Shown piece by piece: positions 36,512 to 45,951 of a stretch of 64,000 bases of DNA. The notes under the pieces were generated by a model. That model was not told the DNA's origin, searched no databases, and saw only the letters and a program-made list of their open reading frames with translations. A program made the position numbers and the translations under genes. The stretch covers positions 1-64,000 of the forward strand of contig NZ_JBNHEQ010000022.1 in the NCBI RefSeq assembly GCF_050016015.1, given 5' to 3'. Each line of letters starts with the position of its first letter. Position 1 is the first letter of the stretch. The DNA comes from Trichodesmium sp002260545 (lineage in GTDB: Bacteria; Cyanobacteriota; Cyanobacteriia; Cyanobacteriales; Microcoleaceae).

Positions 36512-37246
36512 TTAGTGAGACTGACGACGACGGGAAAGGAACATTCCACCACCGATGAATGCTAAAGCTGCAATGCTGCTAGGTTCTGGTACGCGAACTT
36601 TTGGGTTAGAATTAATATCGTCGTTGAGAGCAGCGTGTGTATCGGAAACGTAGAAAGACACATGAGAGAAAGCTCTGCCTTGTCCCTTATTGGTGGAGAC
36701 ACCCAGAGTATTGATGTTTAAAATGTCACCTGCTTTGATGCCATCGAACTCGTATGCACTCCAATTTGTGCTTGTTTTTAGAACAAGAGCAAACTCATAG
36801 TTAACGTCTTGCAAAAATGTGACTGTTCCTGCATTATCTTGTGTAAGTTCTAGTTCGTAGAAATTAGTTGATCCTGTAAAAGGATTGTTTATAGTAAAAT
36901 TTTCTCCACTAATATCTATCTTGTAAGCATCATGACTGGCTCCAGGATTAATCGTTGCATCACTTTCAAACAGACTTGCTACATCGTCTTGTTGATTAGA
37001 GTCATTACCATCAAAACGTTCGCAACCAGTATAAGTGGATATGCCAGAGAAATCTAAATCAGTACAAAAAATGTTAGTTTCAGCTTCGGCAGTTGAAGTT
37101 TCGGTGTTGTTTTGGTTACCATTGCCATTGCCATTGCCATTGCCATTCCCATTCCCATTGTTAGCAAGAGCATCTGTAGTGGATATACCAACCAACCCAA
37201 TGCTCATTACAGAAGCAGCTAATACAGTAGATAATACGCTTTTCAT
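36512..37246 (-). CDS. PEP-CTERM sorting domain exported protein
   Basis: 244 residues. An N-terminal signal peptide (MKSVLSTVLAASVMSIGLVG, cleavage near ALANN) is followed by a GN dipeptide repeat, a beta-rich body of about 150 residues, and the C-terminal PEP-CTERM tail VPEPSSIAALAFIGGGMFLSRRR. That tail is recognised and cleaved by an exosortase during export, and is linked to extracellular polysaccharide or biofilm assembly. The (GN)n run is encoded by GGCAAT/GGGAAT hexamers (about 37118-37160), so slippage changes its length without breaking the frame. A GGAGAATAATTAAG lies before the ATG. A terminator follows at 36396-36443. Confidence 0.9.
   Translation of the reverse strand: MKSVLSTVLAASVMSIGLVGISTTDALANNGNGNGNGNGNGNGNQNNTETSTAEAETNIFCTDLDFSGISTYTGCERFDGNDSNQQDDVASLFESDATINPGASHDAYKIDISGENFTINNPFTGSTNFYELELTQDNAGTVTFLQDVNYEFALVLKTSTNWSAYEFDGIKAGDILNINTLGVSTNKGQGRAFSHVSFYVSDTHAALNDDINSNPKVRVPEPSSIAALAFIGGGMFLSRRRQSH
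37118..37160. repeat. Hexanucleotide tandem repeat coding for (Gly-Asn)n
   Basis: Consecutive ATTGCC/ATTCCC hexamers on the plus strand (GGCAAT/GGGAAT on the coding strand) follow the signal peptide codons of the PEP-CTERM gene. The unit is a multiple of three, so copy number can vary in frame. Confidence 0.85.
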
Positions 37247-37892
37247 CTTAATTATTCTCCTTGTTGGTTTGTTGTAACTTTTAACTTCTAGAATATAAAG
37301 TGTAAATCTGAAGATTTATTTTTTAATTCTGCTTGCTTACCTTTCATTTACCATCATGCACTAATTTTATAAAAAGCGCAATATATAAAGGTATATCTTT
37401 ACGAAAAAAATATAAATATGTATTTTCACAGATTTATTATTATTACAATAAAATTAATAAAATAGTGAGAATACTGATGAAAATTATCTAAATATACGTT
37501 AAATGGCTTACTTTTTTGTAGTGGTTAAGTGAAATCACTTAAATGAATCCCGAAAGCTTTTTTTTGAGGAGAGGAAAATTAATTGATTTGTAGAGATAAA
37601 AATAAAGATGAAAAGTGGCAATATCTATTTTATAAAGGAGAAATATTGTTATGTGGCCTTGAGCGAAGCCAGAAGTCATAATTCATAAGTCAAAAGTTAT
37701 TTTTGTAACGGGTATTTTGAGCAACCCTTCAAAAACATTTCCCCGTCGAATCAATAAAATTGTAGGGGCAGGTTTTACCATTAATTTTGATGATGTTTTG
37801 GGGTGGGTTTAGATGATTTGTTGTTGGGTATCACAATTAACTGATGAACCCACCCCTACGGGTTGATTTCTATTATGTACTGAAGCTACAAC
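37247..37892. repeat. Spacer with PEP-CTERM promoter region and a GTAGGGGCAGG element
   Basis: The first ~300 bases are very A/T rich and should hold the promoter of the PEP-CTERM gene. At 37720-37747 GAGCAACCCTTCAAAAACATTT recurs from about 21.75 kb. At 37762-37859 is a GTAGGGGCAGGTTTTACC ... GAACCCACCCCTAC element with a second GGGTGGGTTT internal arm. No gene was seen. Confidence 0.5.
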
Positions 37893-40409
37893 CTACCCTC
37901 TAAACACAAAATTATCAGCGTCAAGTGTAAGTCCAGCATCCAGAGTGACGAATAAACCGCCAGTACCTAACCCTGCACCATTACCATTCTGGTTATAGAA
38001 TAGATTACCATTATTGGTATTGTAAACGATCGCCACATCGTTAATAGCAGCATCAGCATCACTGGTGACAGTACCAAATATTTCGTTAAAATTAGCTGCA
38101 TCTCCAGGAATAGCAGTGAAAGTTGTTCTGTCTAGGAGAATAATATCCCGCTCCACATCAAAATCAGTAATCGTATCCTGACCTAAATCATCTTGACTAT
38201 AAGCTCGATTTGTGTTAAAGATAAAACGGTCAATACTAGCACCGCCAGTCATCACGTCATCTCCAGGACCACTATTGAGGCGATCGCGTCCTGGACCACC
38301 CCTGAGAGTATCGTCACCAGGACCACCAAATAAGCGGTCGAAACCTGGGCCACCATTTAATATATCGTTACTACCACGACCAAACAAGCGGTCAGAACCA
38401 CGACCACCACTAAGAGTATCTTCAAGAGCAGTACCAGTGAGGCGATCGTTAGTACGACCACCTCGAATAGTTAAGACTGTATCCTGACGCTCAGACAAAT
38501 TTTGAATCCTTCTGTCTTGCTCTGGACCAACGTCTGTCCTGCGAAAAGTTGTACCACCAATGGGGAAGTTTTCTGACAGAAACTCAGCTAGTGCATCTTG
38601 TTCAGAACCGTTATCAGTGAAGCTAGCGTTGTTAGTTGCACCTGTTGGAAGAGGTTCATTTACCAACTCAACTGAATTTTCGCCAAACAGTGGGAAAGGA
38701 TAATTATCGCCTCCACCTGCAAGGAAGTTGAGAGTCACCAGGCGAATTTCTCGGTCTGGGTTTCCAACTATTTCTCCATCGCGAACTACAACATCGGCGA
38801 TCGCTCCATTTTCATCTGTAATTGCCAGACTCCTGATGCGCTCTCCATCTGTTTCAATAGCTGTAACATCTTCATTAAATTCGATGGCTTGTTGAGTGGC
38901 ATCAAAACTGAAAGTAAGACCTCCCACCTGGGGAAACTGACCAGGAGTTGAAGTATCTGTAGTTGCTGCTACACCGTGTTCGAGAATTTGTTTGAGTTCT
39001 TCTGCTGTAACTGTTAGGAGAGTTAGTTCGTTATTGAAGCGGAGGGTATTCTCAATGTCTAGCTGAGAAATTTGCCCTTCTTGTTTACCTACAAATTCAT
39101 TTCCAGCAGGTGGTAACTGCACTAAGTCATCGGAAGTACCGCCAGCAGGAATAAATGACTGACCTATGTTGTCGCGGATACCGCCACCATTTTTAATGGA
39201 AACTACTACATCAGATTCATATTCTTGGGCAATAAATAAATTTGCATCCGCCGTAAGATTTCCTAAATTAGTTTCTTCTGTGCGGACATTTCCTCTTGTA
39301 CCGTTGAGGAATACATCTGTGGAACCGAAAATATTACCGTCTCTGTCAGAAATATTGGCATTAATAGCATTTGTTACAGCTACCACTGTGGGATATGCTT
39401 CATCTTCTGGATCGACATCTTGCCCAAAAGCTCGGTCAACTCCTTCATCATCAGTAGCATAAGCACCACTTAAATCTTCATCGAAACTGGTAATAATACC
39501 ATTTTCATCAAAGTCAGCGATGAGGCGACCAACATATCTGTAGTTACCGTCGGTATTGACAACTAATACAGGTTCGTTGCTAGCAGATGTAAATTCCAGG
39601 GGATATTGACCTTGACGTTGGTCTCCATCCCGAAGGATGTCGTCTTCTGTGGCCAGGAGAGTATTGGAACCACCTGCGATGATAACATCAACACCTTCCA
39701 GAAGTTCTGCTAATTCTTCTTCAATACTAATCTGCTGCATGTGTGCTAGCAGAATTACTTTATTAATACCTGTGGCAGTTAATTCATCTACTGTTTCTTG
39801 GATAATTTCAGATAAAGCTGCAATATCATCAGTGTCTGATGGGGAGACAACAACATCACCAGGAGAAGAAATGGAAGGTAAAGCAGGGGTCGTTGCGCCG
39901 ACAATACCTATTTCTTCCCCATCTACTTCAATGACAACGCTACCGGAAATTGTATTAGGTTGGGGCGCTCCACCGTCTGCTACAACAAAACCAGCAAGGT
40001 TTTCATCAGGACTGAAGTCAAGGTTAGTGCTGAGATAGGGGAACTGAGTACCTAGAAAACCTTCGTTACCAATTCCTAGTCCTGTAATTTCAGGGTTTGC
40101 TGCAAGTAGGTTAGCAATGGTTCCTGTTCCTTGGTTAAATTCATGGTTACCAAAAGCAACTGCTTGAAACCCAAGAGCATTATTGATTAAAATATCACCA
40201 ATTCCTGCTTCACCATAAAGTTCATTACTATCACTAGCATTAAAGAATGGTCCAGAAATATAAATGTCTCCAGAAGATAATTTTAAAGTATTCTCAAAAT
40301 CATCCTCTAGAGCATTCATAACTGCAGAAAAATTAACCGCATCTTCTATTGCTTGAATACCTGCTTCTTGGTCAGCAGCATGAAGAATTTGTAGTTGAAT
40401 TGGTTCCAT
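37893..40409 (-). CDS. Secreted 5'-nucleotidase/metallophosphatase with RTX calcium-binding repeats
   Basis: 838 residues. The N-terminal metallophosphoesterase domain shows ILHAADQEAG, LSSGDIYISGP, AVAFGNHEFNQGTG and ILLAHMQQI. The 5'-nucleotidase C-terminal domain has NLTADANLF, VSIKNGGGIRDNIG and LRFNNELTLLTVTAEELKQILEHGVA. Residues about 660-720 contain glycine/aspartate nonapeptides (GGRGSDRLFGRGSNDILNGG, GGPGDDTLRGG), the hemolysin-type Ca-binding RTX repeat. There is no N-terminal signal, as expected for type I secretion through an RTX C-terminal signal. The enzyme should release phosphate from extracellular nucleotides or phosphoesters. A Pho box in canonical orientation lies about 80 bases upstream, and phosphate/phosphonate-type binding proteins are encoded divergently. 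Confidence 0.92.
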   Translation of the reverse strand: MEPIQLQILHAADQEAGIQAIEDAVNFSAVMNALEDDFENTLKLSSGDIYISGPFFNASDSNELYGEAGIGDILINNALGFQAVAFGNHEFNQGTGTIANLLAANPEITGLGIGNEGFLGTQFPYLSTNLDFSPDENLAGFVVADGGAPQPNTISGSVVIEVDGEEIGIVGATTPALPSISSPGDVVVSPSDTDDIAALSEIIQETVDELTATGINKVILLAHMQQISIEEELAELLEGVDVIIAGGSNTLLATEDDILRDGDQRQGQYPLEFTSASNEPVLVVNTDGNYRYVGRLIADFDENGIITSFDEDLSGAYATDDEGVDRAFGQDVDPEDEAYPTVVAVTNAINANISDRDGNIFGSTDVFLNGTRGNVRTEETNLGNLTADANLFIAQEYESDVVVSIKNGGGIRDNIGQSFIPAGGTSDDLVQLPPAGNEFVGKQEGQISQLDIENTLRFNNELTLLTVTAEELKQILEHGVAATTDTSTPGQFPQVGGLTFSFDATQQAIEFNEDVTAIETDGERIRSLAITDENGAIADVVVRDGEIVGNPDREIRLVTLNFLAGGGDNYPFPLFGENSVELVNEPLPTGATNNASFTDNGSEQDALAEFLSENFPIGGTTFRRTDVGPEQDRRIQNLSERQDTVLTIRGGRTNDRLTGTALEDTLSGGRGSDRLFGRGSNDILNGGPGFDRLFGGPGDDTLRGGPGRDRLNSGPGDDVMTGGASIDRFIFNTNRAYSQDDLGQDTITDFDVERDIILLDRTTFTAIPGDAANFNEIFGTVTSDADAAINDVAIVYNTNNGNLFYNQNGNGAGLGTGGLFVTLDAGLTLDADNFVFRG

Positions 40410-40489
40410 GTATTTCGGTAAATTTTAAAATTTTTCTTGCTTATAATATCCTAAAAAAATTAAGTAATATTTAAAGAGAGTTTTTCATC

Positions 40490-40508
40490 AGGTTAAGGGT
40501 TGGTTAAA
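40490..40508 (-). promoter_or_regulatory. Pho box (SphR/PhoB site)
   Basis: On the minus strand the sequence reads TTTAACCA, three bases ACC, then CTTAACCT: two 8-mers matching the cyanobacterial Pho-box consensus YTTAAYYW with the required 3-base spacer. It lies 81 bases upstream of the 5'-nucleotidase start and 76 bases upstream of the first PhnD-like gene, in the middle of the divergent promoter, so one response regulator could control both. Confidence 0.7.
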
Positions 40509-40583
40509 AAAACATATATTCTAGATAAATAATGTTATTATGTAATTAACTAATTCAGCTAAATTAGACTCACAAACCAAGAT

Positions 40584-41471
40584 ATGAAACGGCGTAATTT
40601 TATTGGGTACATTTTACTATTTATTACCAGTTGTTCGGCAACAACAAATAATACTAATAACTCGGAAATAGCAAACAAACCAGAAATACTACGGTTTGCA
40701 GTAACAGATGTTGTTGGTGAGGAAAAGTTACCTGATTATGAGCCATTTCGTGCTGTTCTGGAAGAAGTATTAGGAACAAAAATTGAGTTTTTTCCAGTTG
40801 AGAGTTATATCACAGCTACAGCAGCTTTACAGTTGAATCAAGTAGATTTGGTATTAGCTGGGCCATCGGAATATGTTGTTATTAATGCTCGGACAAATGC
40901 AATACCTTTAATTGCAGTGACTCGCCCTAATTATTATTCTGTAATTGTAGTTAATGCTGATAGTCCCATTAAATCTGTTGCCCAACTGGAAGGTAAAACT
41001 ATAGCGATGTCATATATCGGTTCTACAGGTGGTCATCTGGGGGTAACGAAACTACTGATGGAAGCAGGATTAGATCCTAAGTCCGATCTGAAAATTATGA
41101 TGTTGGGAGATGATGGTAGTCTAGAAAGTTTTAAACAAGGAAAGGTTGATGCGTGGGGAGGATCTACTTCAGACTATGATTTTCTCCTCAGAACGGAGAA
41201 CGCATCAGAAAATGATTTTCCGATCATAGCTAAAACTGCTTTGTTACCTAGTGATGTAATTATTGTTAGTAATAAACTAAATTCTCAGGTAGTTGAAGAG
41301 TATAAAAATCTTATTGTTAATAATCAAGAACAATTAGTTGCAGCTTTGGCAGAGGGAAAATCTACAAAAAAATATAATACTTCTGAACTTGTAGTTGCTA
41401 ATGATGCTGATTACGATTTGATTCGTGATGTTTATAAGGAGATTGGAGAAGGTGATTTAATTTCACAATAA
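40584..41471 (+). CDS. PhnD-like phosphate/phosphite/phosphonate-binding lipoprotein, copy 1
   Basis: 295-residue type 2 periplasmic binding protein. The N-terminus MKRRNFIGYILLFITSCSA is a lipoprotein signal with the lipid-anchored Cys at residue 17. The mature protein shows LRFAVTDVV, FFPVESYITATAALQLNQVDLVLAGPSEYVVI, and KTIAMSYIGSTGGHLGVTKLLMEAGLDP, the pattern of the PhnD/PtxB family that binds phosphonate, phosphite or phosphate at helix N-termini. No PhnC or PhnE transporter gene is adjacent. Instead there is a second copy and then a histidine kinase, suggesting a role in sensing. Its promoter shares the Pho box with the 5'-nucleotidase gene. Confidence 0.9.
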   Translation: MKRRNFIGYILLFITSCSATTNNTNNSEIANKPEILRFAVTDVVGEEKLPDYEPFRAVLEEVLGTKIEFFPVESYITATAALQLNQVDLVLAGPSEYVVINARTNAIPLIAVTRPNYYSVIVVNADSPIKSVAQLEGKTIAMSYIGSTGGHLGVTKLLMEAGLDPKSDLKIMMLGDDGSLESFKQGKVDAWGGSTSDYDFLLRTENASENDFPIIAKTALLPSDVIIVSNKLNSQVVEEYKNLIVNNQEQLVAALAEGKSTKKYNTSELVVANDADYDLIRDVYKEIGEGDLISQ

Positions 41472-41817
41472 TCTATCGTTATTAGACTGTTTCAGCTAAA
41501 ATTATGCCATATAATTGTCATTGCGTTTAGCGCAGCTTTGCGATAGCAAACGATAGTGTTTGCGGAGCATTCCGTTAGGAAAGCAATCTATAATTAATTT
41601 TATATTGCAACATTTAAGATTAAAAAATCCATTATTCACAATTTACTTGTAATTTGAGTAACTCTCATTTCTAGAGTAAGTTAAACACAAAAATTATTAG
41701 GTCTGATTCAGGTAAAAAATTCTAAGTTTTAGAGAATAGGAAAAAGTTTAACAGGGGCATCAATATTATTTGTTATGTAACTCAGTAATTCAGCTAAATT
41801 TCGAGAGGAAAAAAAGC
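41472..41817. repeat. Spacer between the PhnD-like copies
   Basis: Holds one CATTGCG...GCAATCT inverted repeat (about 41518-41590) containing GCGGAGCATTCCGTTAGGAA. The end (AACTCAGTAATTCAGCTAAATT) is a duplicate of the sequence just upstream of copy 1 (TAATTCAGCTAAATTAGA), so the gene duplication took part of the leader along. The Pho box itself was not found here; only one AGTTTAACAG half-site-like string is present. Confidence 0.5.
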
Positions 41818-42699
41818 ATGAAACGGCGTAATTTTATTGGGTATACTTTACTATTTATTACCAGTTGTTCTGCAACGACTAATAACTCGAAAATAGAGAA
41901 TAAACCAGAAAAACTTCGATTTGCAGTAACGGATGTTGTTGAAGAAAGAAAATTAAAACGTGATTATGAAGCATTTCGTGCTGCTTTAGAAGAAGTATTA
42001 GCAACAAAAATTGAGTTTTTTCCAGTTGAGAGTTTTGCCATGGCCGCCGCTGCTTTACAGTTAAATCAAGTTGATTTGTTATTAGCAGGACCTTCAGAAT
42101 ATGTTGTTATTAATAGTCGGACAAATGCAATACCTCTGGTGGCAGTGACTCGCCCTAATTATCGTGCTGTAATTGCCGTTCCTGCTGGTAGTCCAATTAA
42201 ATCTGCTGCTCAACTAAAAGGTAAAACTTTAGCATTGTCAGATATTGGTTCTACGAGTGGTCATCTCGGACCGACAAAACTTTTGATGGAAGCAGGATTA
42301 GATCCTCAGTCCGATCTAAAAATTATGATGTTGGGAGATGATGGCAGTCTGGAAAATTTTAAACAAGGAAAAGTTGATGCTTGGGGAGGATCTGCTGTTG
42401 ATTATCAATATTTTCTCGACACTGAGAGTGCATCAGAAAATGATTTTCCAATTTTAGCTAAAACTGATTTGTTACCTAGTGACGTAATTATTGTTAGTAA
42501 TAAATTAGATTCTCAAGCAATTGAAGAGTATAAAAATCTTATTGTTAATAATCAAGATAAATTAATAACTGCTTTAGCAAAGGGAGAATATACAAAAAAA
42601 TATAAAGGTTCTAAATTAGTAGCTGCTAATGATAAAGATTACGATTTAATTCGTGATGTTTATCAAGCGATTGGAGAAGGCGATATAATTTCAGAATAA
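41818..42699 (+). CDS. PhnD-like phosphate/phosphite/phosphonate-binding lipoprotein, copy 2
   Basis: 293 residues from the ATG at 41818, chosen because GAGAGGAAAAAAAGC precedes it and it matches the start of copy 1 (MKRRNFIGY). The sequence is very similar to copy 1 throughout: signal ending ITSCSA, QLNQVDLLLAGPSEYVVINSRTNAIPL, DIGSTSGHLGPTKLLMEAGLDP and MMLGDDGSLENFKQGKVDAWGGS. Differences around the ligand region (SYIGSTGGHLGV in copy 1 against SDIGSTSGHLGP here; YDFLLR against YQYFLD) could alter specificity. It is followed after 454 bases by a histidine kinase on the same strand. There is no permease or ATPase nearby. Confidence 0.9.
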   Translation: MKRRNFIGYTLLFITSCSATTNNSKIENKPEKLRFAVTDVVEERKLKRDYEAFRAALEEVLATKIEFFPVESFAMAAAALQLNQVDLLLAGPSEYVVINSRTNAIPLVAVTRPNYRAVIAVPAGSPIKSAAQLKGKTLALSDIGSTSGHLGPTKLLMEAGLDPQSDLKIMMLGDDGSLENFKQGKVDAWGGSAVDYQYFLDTESASENDFPILAKTDLLPSDVIIVSNKLDSQAIEEYKNLIVNNQDKLITALAKGEYTKKYKGSKLVAANDKDYDLIRDVYQAIGEGDIISE

Positions 42700-43153
42700 T
42701 ATTTAGATAGAACTGGTAATAAGTAACATAAAATAAGAGAAATAAGTTCGATGTTTTCTAGTTGAAAAGACCTAATTTTTGAGATTAAAAAATACATAAA
42801 AATATTTGACATTTCAGGGTGCTAAATTTTCGTTGTTAGTAAAGTAAACAAGTAGTAGGGCGTCTAGACTAAAATTGTGGATAAAAAGAACCTAACCCCC
42901 CAACCTCCTTCCCTACTAAGGAAGGGGGAGTATTTATCCCTTTTCCTTGCAGAAGAGGGGTTAGGGGAGAGGTCTTTATTGAGTCAAATTTACCCACATT
43001 TTCAAGCTAGACGCGCTGGTAGGTAGGTTTAATTAAAAGTAAAAAAAAATGTGGGGCGGGTTTAGACAAACGCCTTGATATAACAGCGATTTAATCCTCA
43101 AAACCTGCCCCTAGTTGCTGAAAGTAAAATAGCTAATAAAAATACAAGTTTTT
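42700..43153. repeat. Spacer with two common repeat types
   Basis: At about 42893-42975 is an inverted C-rich/G-rich block (AACCTCCTTCCCTACTAAGG with GGGGTTAGGGGAGAGG). At 43051-43113 is a GTGGGGCGGGTTTAGAC ... AAACCTGCCCCTA element with the same frame as those at 10.6, 11.2, 21.9 and 34.7 kb. No separate promoter was identified for the kinase gene. Confidence 0.5.
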
Positions 43154-45052
43154 ATGCAATCTGAAGAAAATGACTATTCCCAATATATAGAAGTTAATTC
43201 TTCTCTAATAAATAAGATGCCACAGCCAAATAAAAATAGAATTTGGAAACTGCTATGCAAATTTAAGATTAATAGGATAAGTAATGTATTAAAGCGTCTG
43301 AGTATTGCTCAAAAATTTGGTTATAGCTATGCCATAGCGATTGGCGTTGCAGTAATTGGAATTACTATAGGGTTAATAATTTCGGAATATTATGAAAAGC
43401 AGGCGCTAAAAACATTAAATATTGCAGACAAACAAAGTAAAATTCTAAATGATTTGGAAAAATCTGTGTTGGGGATGACTTCCCATCCTCAAAATTTAGT
43501 TCCAACATTAACTAGAAATATTTGGTTTGATTTTGAGAAAGCAAAATTTTTAGGATATGTTAGTAGAGCCAGGAAAAATTTAGAAGAAATTGCTATTTTT
43601 ATAGATACTAATCCTAACGATTTAGCTGTAGAAATTAGGGAATATGAAGAACTATTAAAATCTTATACAACAGTCACAAACGATTATGTAGATAGAATTA
43701 AATCCCTATGGGAAAAAATTGACCCACCTAATTTAAAACGAGAGGAAGTGCCTCAAGCGCAACAGGCAATTATTGTTTCATTAACTGACAGGGAAGCTAC
43801 TCAAATAGATCTAAAATTGGAGCGTTTATCGGGAAAACTAATCTCTATTATCAAACTAGCAGATGAGCAATATTTTCAAGCTCACTCTAGTTTTAATGAG
43901 GTAATTAAGTTACAAAGAAGAATTATTTTTATTAGTATTCTTATTTCCGTTGGTACGGCAACATTTTTAGCAATTTACATCAGTAATGTAATTGCTAATC
44001 CTTTAAAACAAGTGACTGAAGTTGCTCAAAGAGTTACTAAAGAATCTAATTTTTACCTACAAGCTACTGTGAATACAAAAGATGAAGTTGGGTTATTAGC
44101 TATTTCTTTAAATAAACTTATTTTGTGGGTAGGAGAATATACTCATCAGCTAGAAATGTCTCAAAAAACTTTAGAAAATCGCGTGGAAGAACGGACTATT
44201 GAACTGACTAAAACACTAGAGCAACTTCAAGAAACTCAATCCCAACTTATCCGAACAGAAAAAATGTCTAGTTTAGGGAAAATGGTTGCTGGAGTTGCCC
44301 ATGAAATTAATAATCCAATTAACTTTATTTATGGCAATACTAGATATGTTGAAGAATATGCTGAGAGTTTATTAGAGTTAGTAGATTTATATCAGCAGCA
44401 TTATCCTCAAGTCAACCCAGAAATTGAAGATTATCTAGAAGAAATTGACTTAGATTTTTTAACTCAAGATTTGTGGAAAATTTTATCTTCTATGAACAAT
44501 GGTGCAGAAAGGGTTCGACAAATTGTTAAGTCTTTAAGAAATTTTTCTCACTTGGATGAGTCAGATGTTAAATCTATTAATCTTAATCAAGGTATTGAAA
44601 ATACTCTGGTAATTTTAAATCATAAACTTGACTCAATCAAATTAATTAAAAACTATGGAGATTTATCTTTAGTTGAGTGCTATCCAGCTAATATCAATCA
44701 AGTCTTTATAGATATACTTGGTAATGCTATTGATGCCATTAACGAACCAGAATTTCAATTGCAAGTAAGTCAAATAGATTTTGTTCCTACTCTAAAAATT
44801 CAGACTGAAAACATAGATATCGATCAAGTAAAAGTAAGTTTTTGGAATAACGGTCCGGTAATACCAGCAAATATTTTAGACAAATTATTTGACCCATTTT
44901 TTACAACAAAACCTGTTGGTCAGGGTACAGGTTTAGGACTAACAAATTGCTACCAAATTCTTAAACAACATGGTGGAAAAATTGAAGTAATTTCTAATTC
45001 TGAACATGGAACAGAATTTACTATTACTTTGCCGACTCAAATGCCTCAGTAG
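43154..45052 (+). CDS. Sensor histidine kinase following the PhnD-like genes
   Basis: 632 residues, no interruptions. A cytoplasmic N-terminal stretch of ~55 residues is followed by a membrane helix (about 57-77), a helical extracytoplasmic sensor of ~180 residues, a second helix (about 258-280), HAMP (NPLKQVTEVAQRVTKES), a coiled coil, HisKA with GVAHEINNPINFIYGN (His near 383), and HATPase with NQVFIDILGNAIDAI, FWNNGPVIP, DPFFTTKPVGQGTGLGL. The kinase half closely resembles the interrupted kinase at 5.3-7.4 kb, so the two are paralogues with different sensors. No response regulator is adjacent. Position after two binding proteins suggests they present phosphorus compounds to its sensor; this is inference. 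Confidence 0.9.
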   Translation: MQSEENDYSQYIEVNSSLINKMPQPNKNRIWKLLCKFKINRISNVLKRLSIAQKFGYSYAIAIGVAVIGITIGLIISEYYEKQALKTLNIADKQSKILNDLEKSVLGMTSHPQNLVPTLTRNIWFDFEKAKFLGYVSRARKNLEEIAIFIDTNPNDLAVEIREYEELLKSYTTVTNDYVDRIKSLWEKIDPPNLKREEVPQAQQAIIVSLTDREATQIDLKLERLSGKLISIIKLADEQYFQAHSSFNEVIKLQRRIIFISILISVGTATFLAIYISNVIANPLKQVTEVAQRVTKESNFYLQATVNTKDEVGLLAISLNKLILWVGEYTHQLEMSQKTLENRVEERTIELTKTLEQLQETQSQLIRTEKMSSLGKMVAGVAHEINNPINFIYGNTRYVEEYAESLLELVDLYQQHYPQVNPEIEDYLEEIDLDFLTQDLWKILSSMNNGAERVRQIVKSLRNFSHLDESDVKSINLNQGIENTLVILNHKLDSIKLIKNYGDLSLVECYPANINQVFIDILGNAIDAINEPEFQLQVSQIDFVPTLKIQTENIDIDQVKVSFWNNGPVIPANILDKLFDPFFTTKPVGQGTGLGLTNCYQILKQHGGKIEVISNSEHGTEFTITLPTQMPQ

Positions 45053-45951
45053 AAAATACAAATCAGGAGTCAGGAGACAGGAGTCAGGAGTCAGAATAAA
45101 TAGTTTAAATATCATTCTTCTAACTCTCACCTAGTTATTTATTACTAATCATCCCAAGAGGATATGATTATTAACTATAAATCCCCCTTTTTACTGAATC
45201 TTAACCTGAATTTATTAAAAATTTAACTAAGAGATGTTAGGTTTATTAATACTAGAGTAATTTCAGGGAAACAAAAAAGCTAAAGCTTAGGATTGATAGG
45301 TAATTGTAATCAATATTTATTAGGTAGAAAAATGTTACAAACTAAATGCAAAATTTCTAAATTTAGACAAGTTTCAATTAATAGAACTTGTAATCACACA
45401 TTTTCTGTCGCCATTAAAAAACCAAGATATAGATATAACTATGATAGTTTTGTTTCTAGCACATCTAAGCCTAAGTTAGTTTCCTTAGTTCAAGTTGCAA
45501 CACTTTAGGTTTTTAAGTCAGATATACTTCAAAAAAAGTCTAAATACAGGAATTTGCAACTTGAGTTAATAAAAATTTTAGGGGAGTATATAGTAGGGAA
45601 CAGGAAGCAAAAATTAATGCTGAAGCCTATCTTAACCTCTCCTAAAAACTCTTTATTAAATTTATTCTAGAGATTAATTTTTTCAGAGGTCTATTGGTCT
45701 AAACCTGAACCGTATAAATTTTTAAGTGGATAGAATATTAGAGCAGTTGCCATGACTATTAAGACTTATATCATCTGTGGTTAATTTGTGAGAAAAAATG
45801 GTAGGGGTTTGGTTTCCAAATCCCTTGTGTGGGTTTGGAGACCAAACCCCTACGGTAAAATCTTACAACCTATTCAGGATTGCTATAGAATAGCTGAAGC
45901 ATTTGACTTCTACTATATTTTCCACCCAACACAAATACCTCATCTTTAATT
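45053..45951. other. Spacer with microrepeats, one hairpin repeat and a doubtful small ORF
   Basis: Starts with CAGGAGTCAGGAGACAGGAG microrepeats (45064-45098). A frame from ATG 45331 to 45508 (+) would code for 58 residues (MLQTKCKISKFRQVSINRTC); it has only a weak TAGGTAG before it and no recognised family, so it is doubtful. At about 45804-45853 is a GTAGGGGTTTGG ... CCAAACCCCTAC palindrome, repeated at 53070-53126. Confidence 0.4.
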
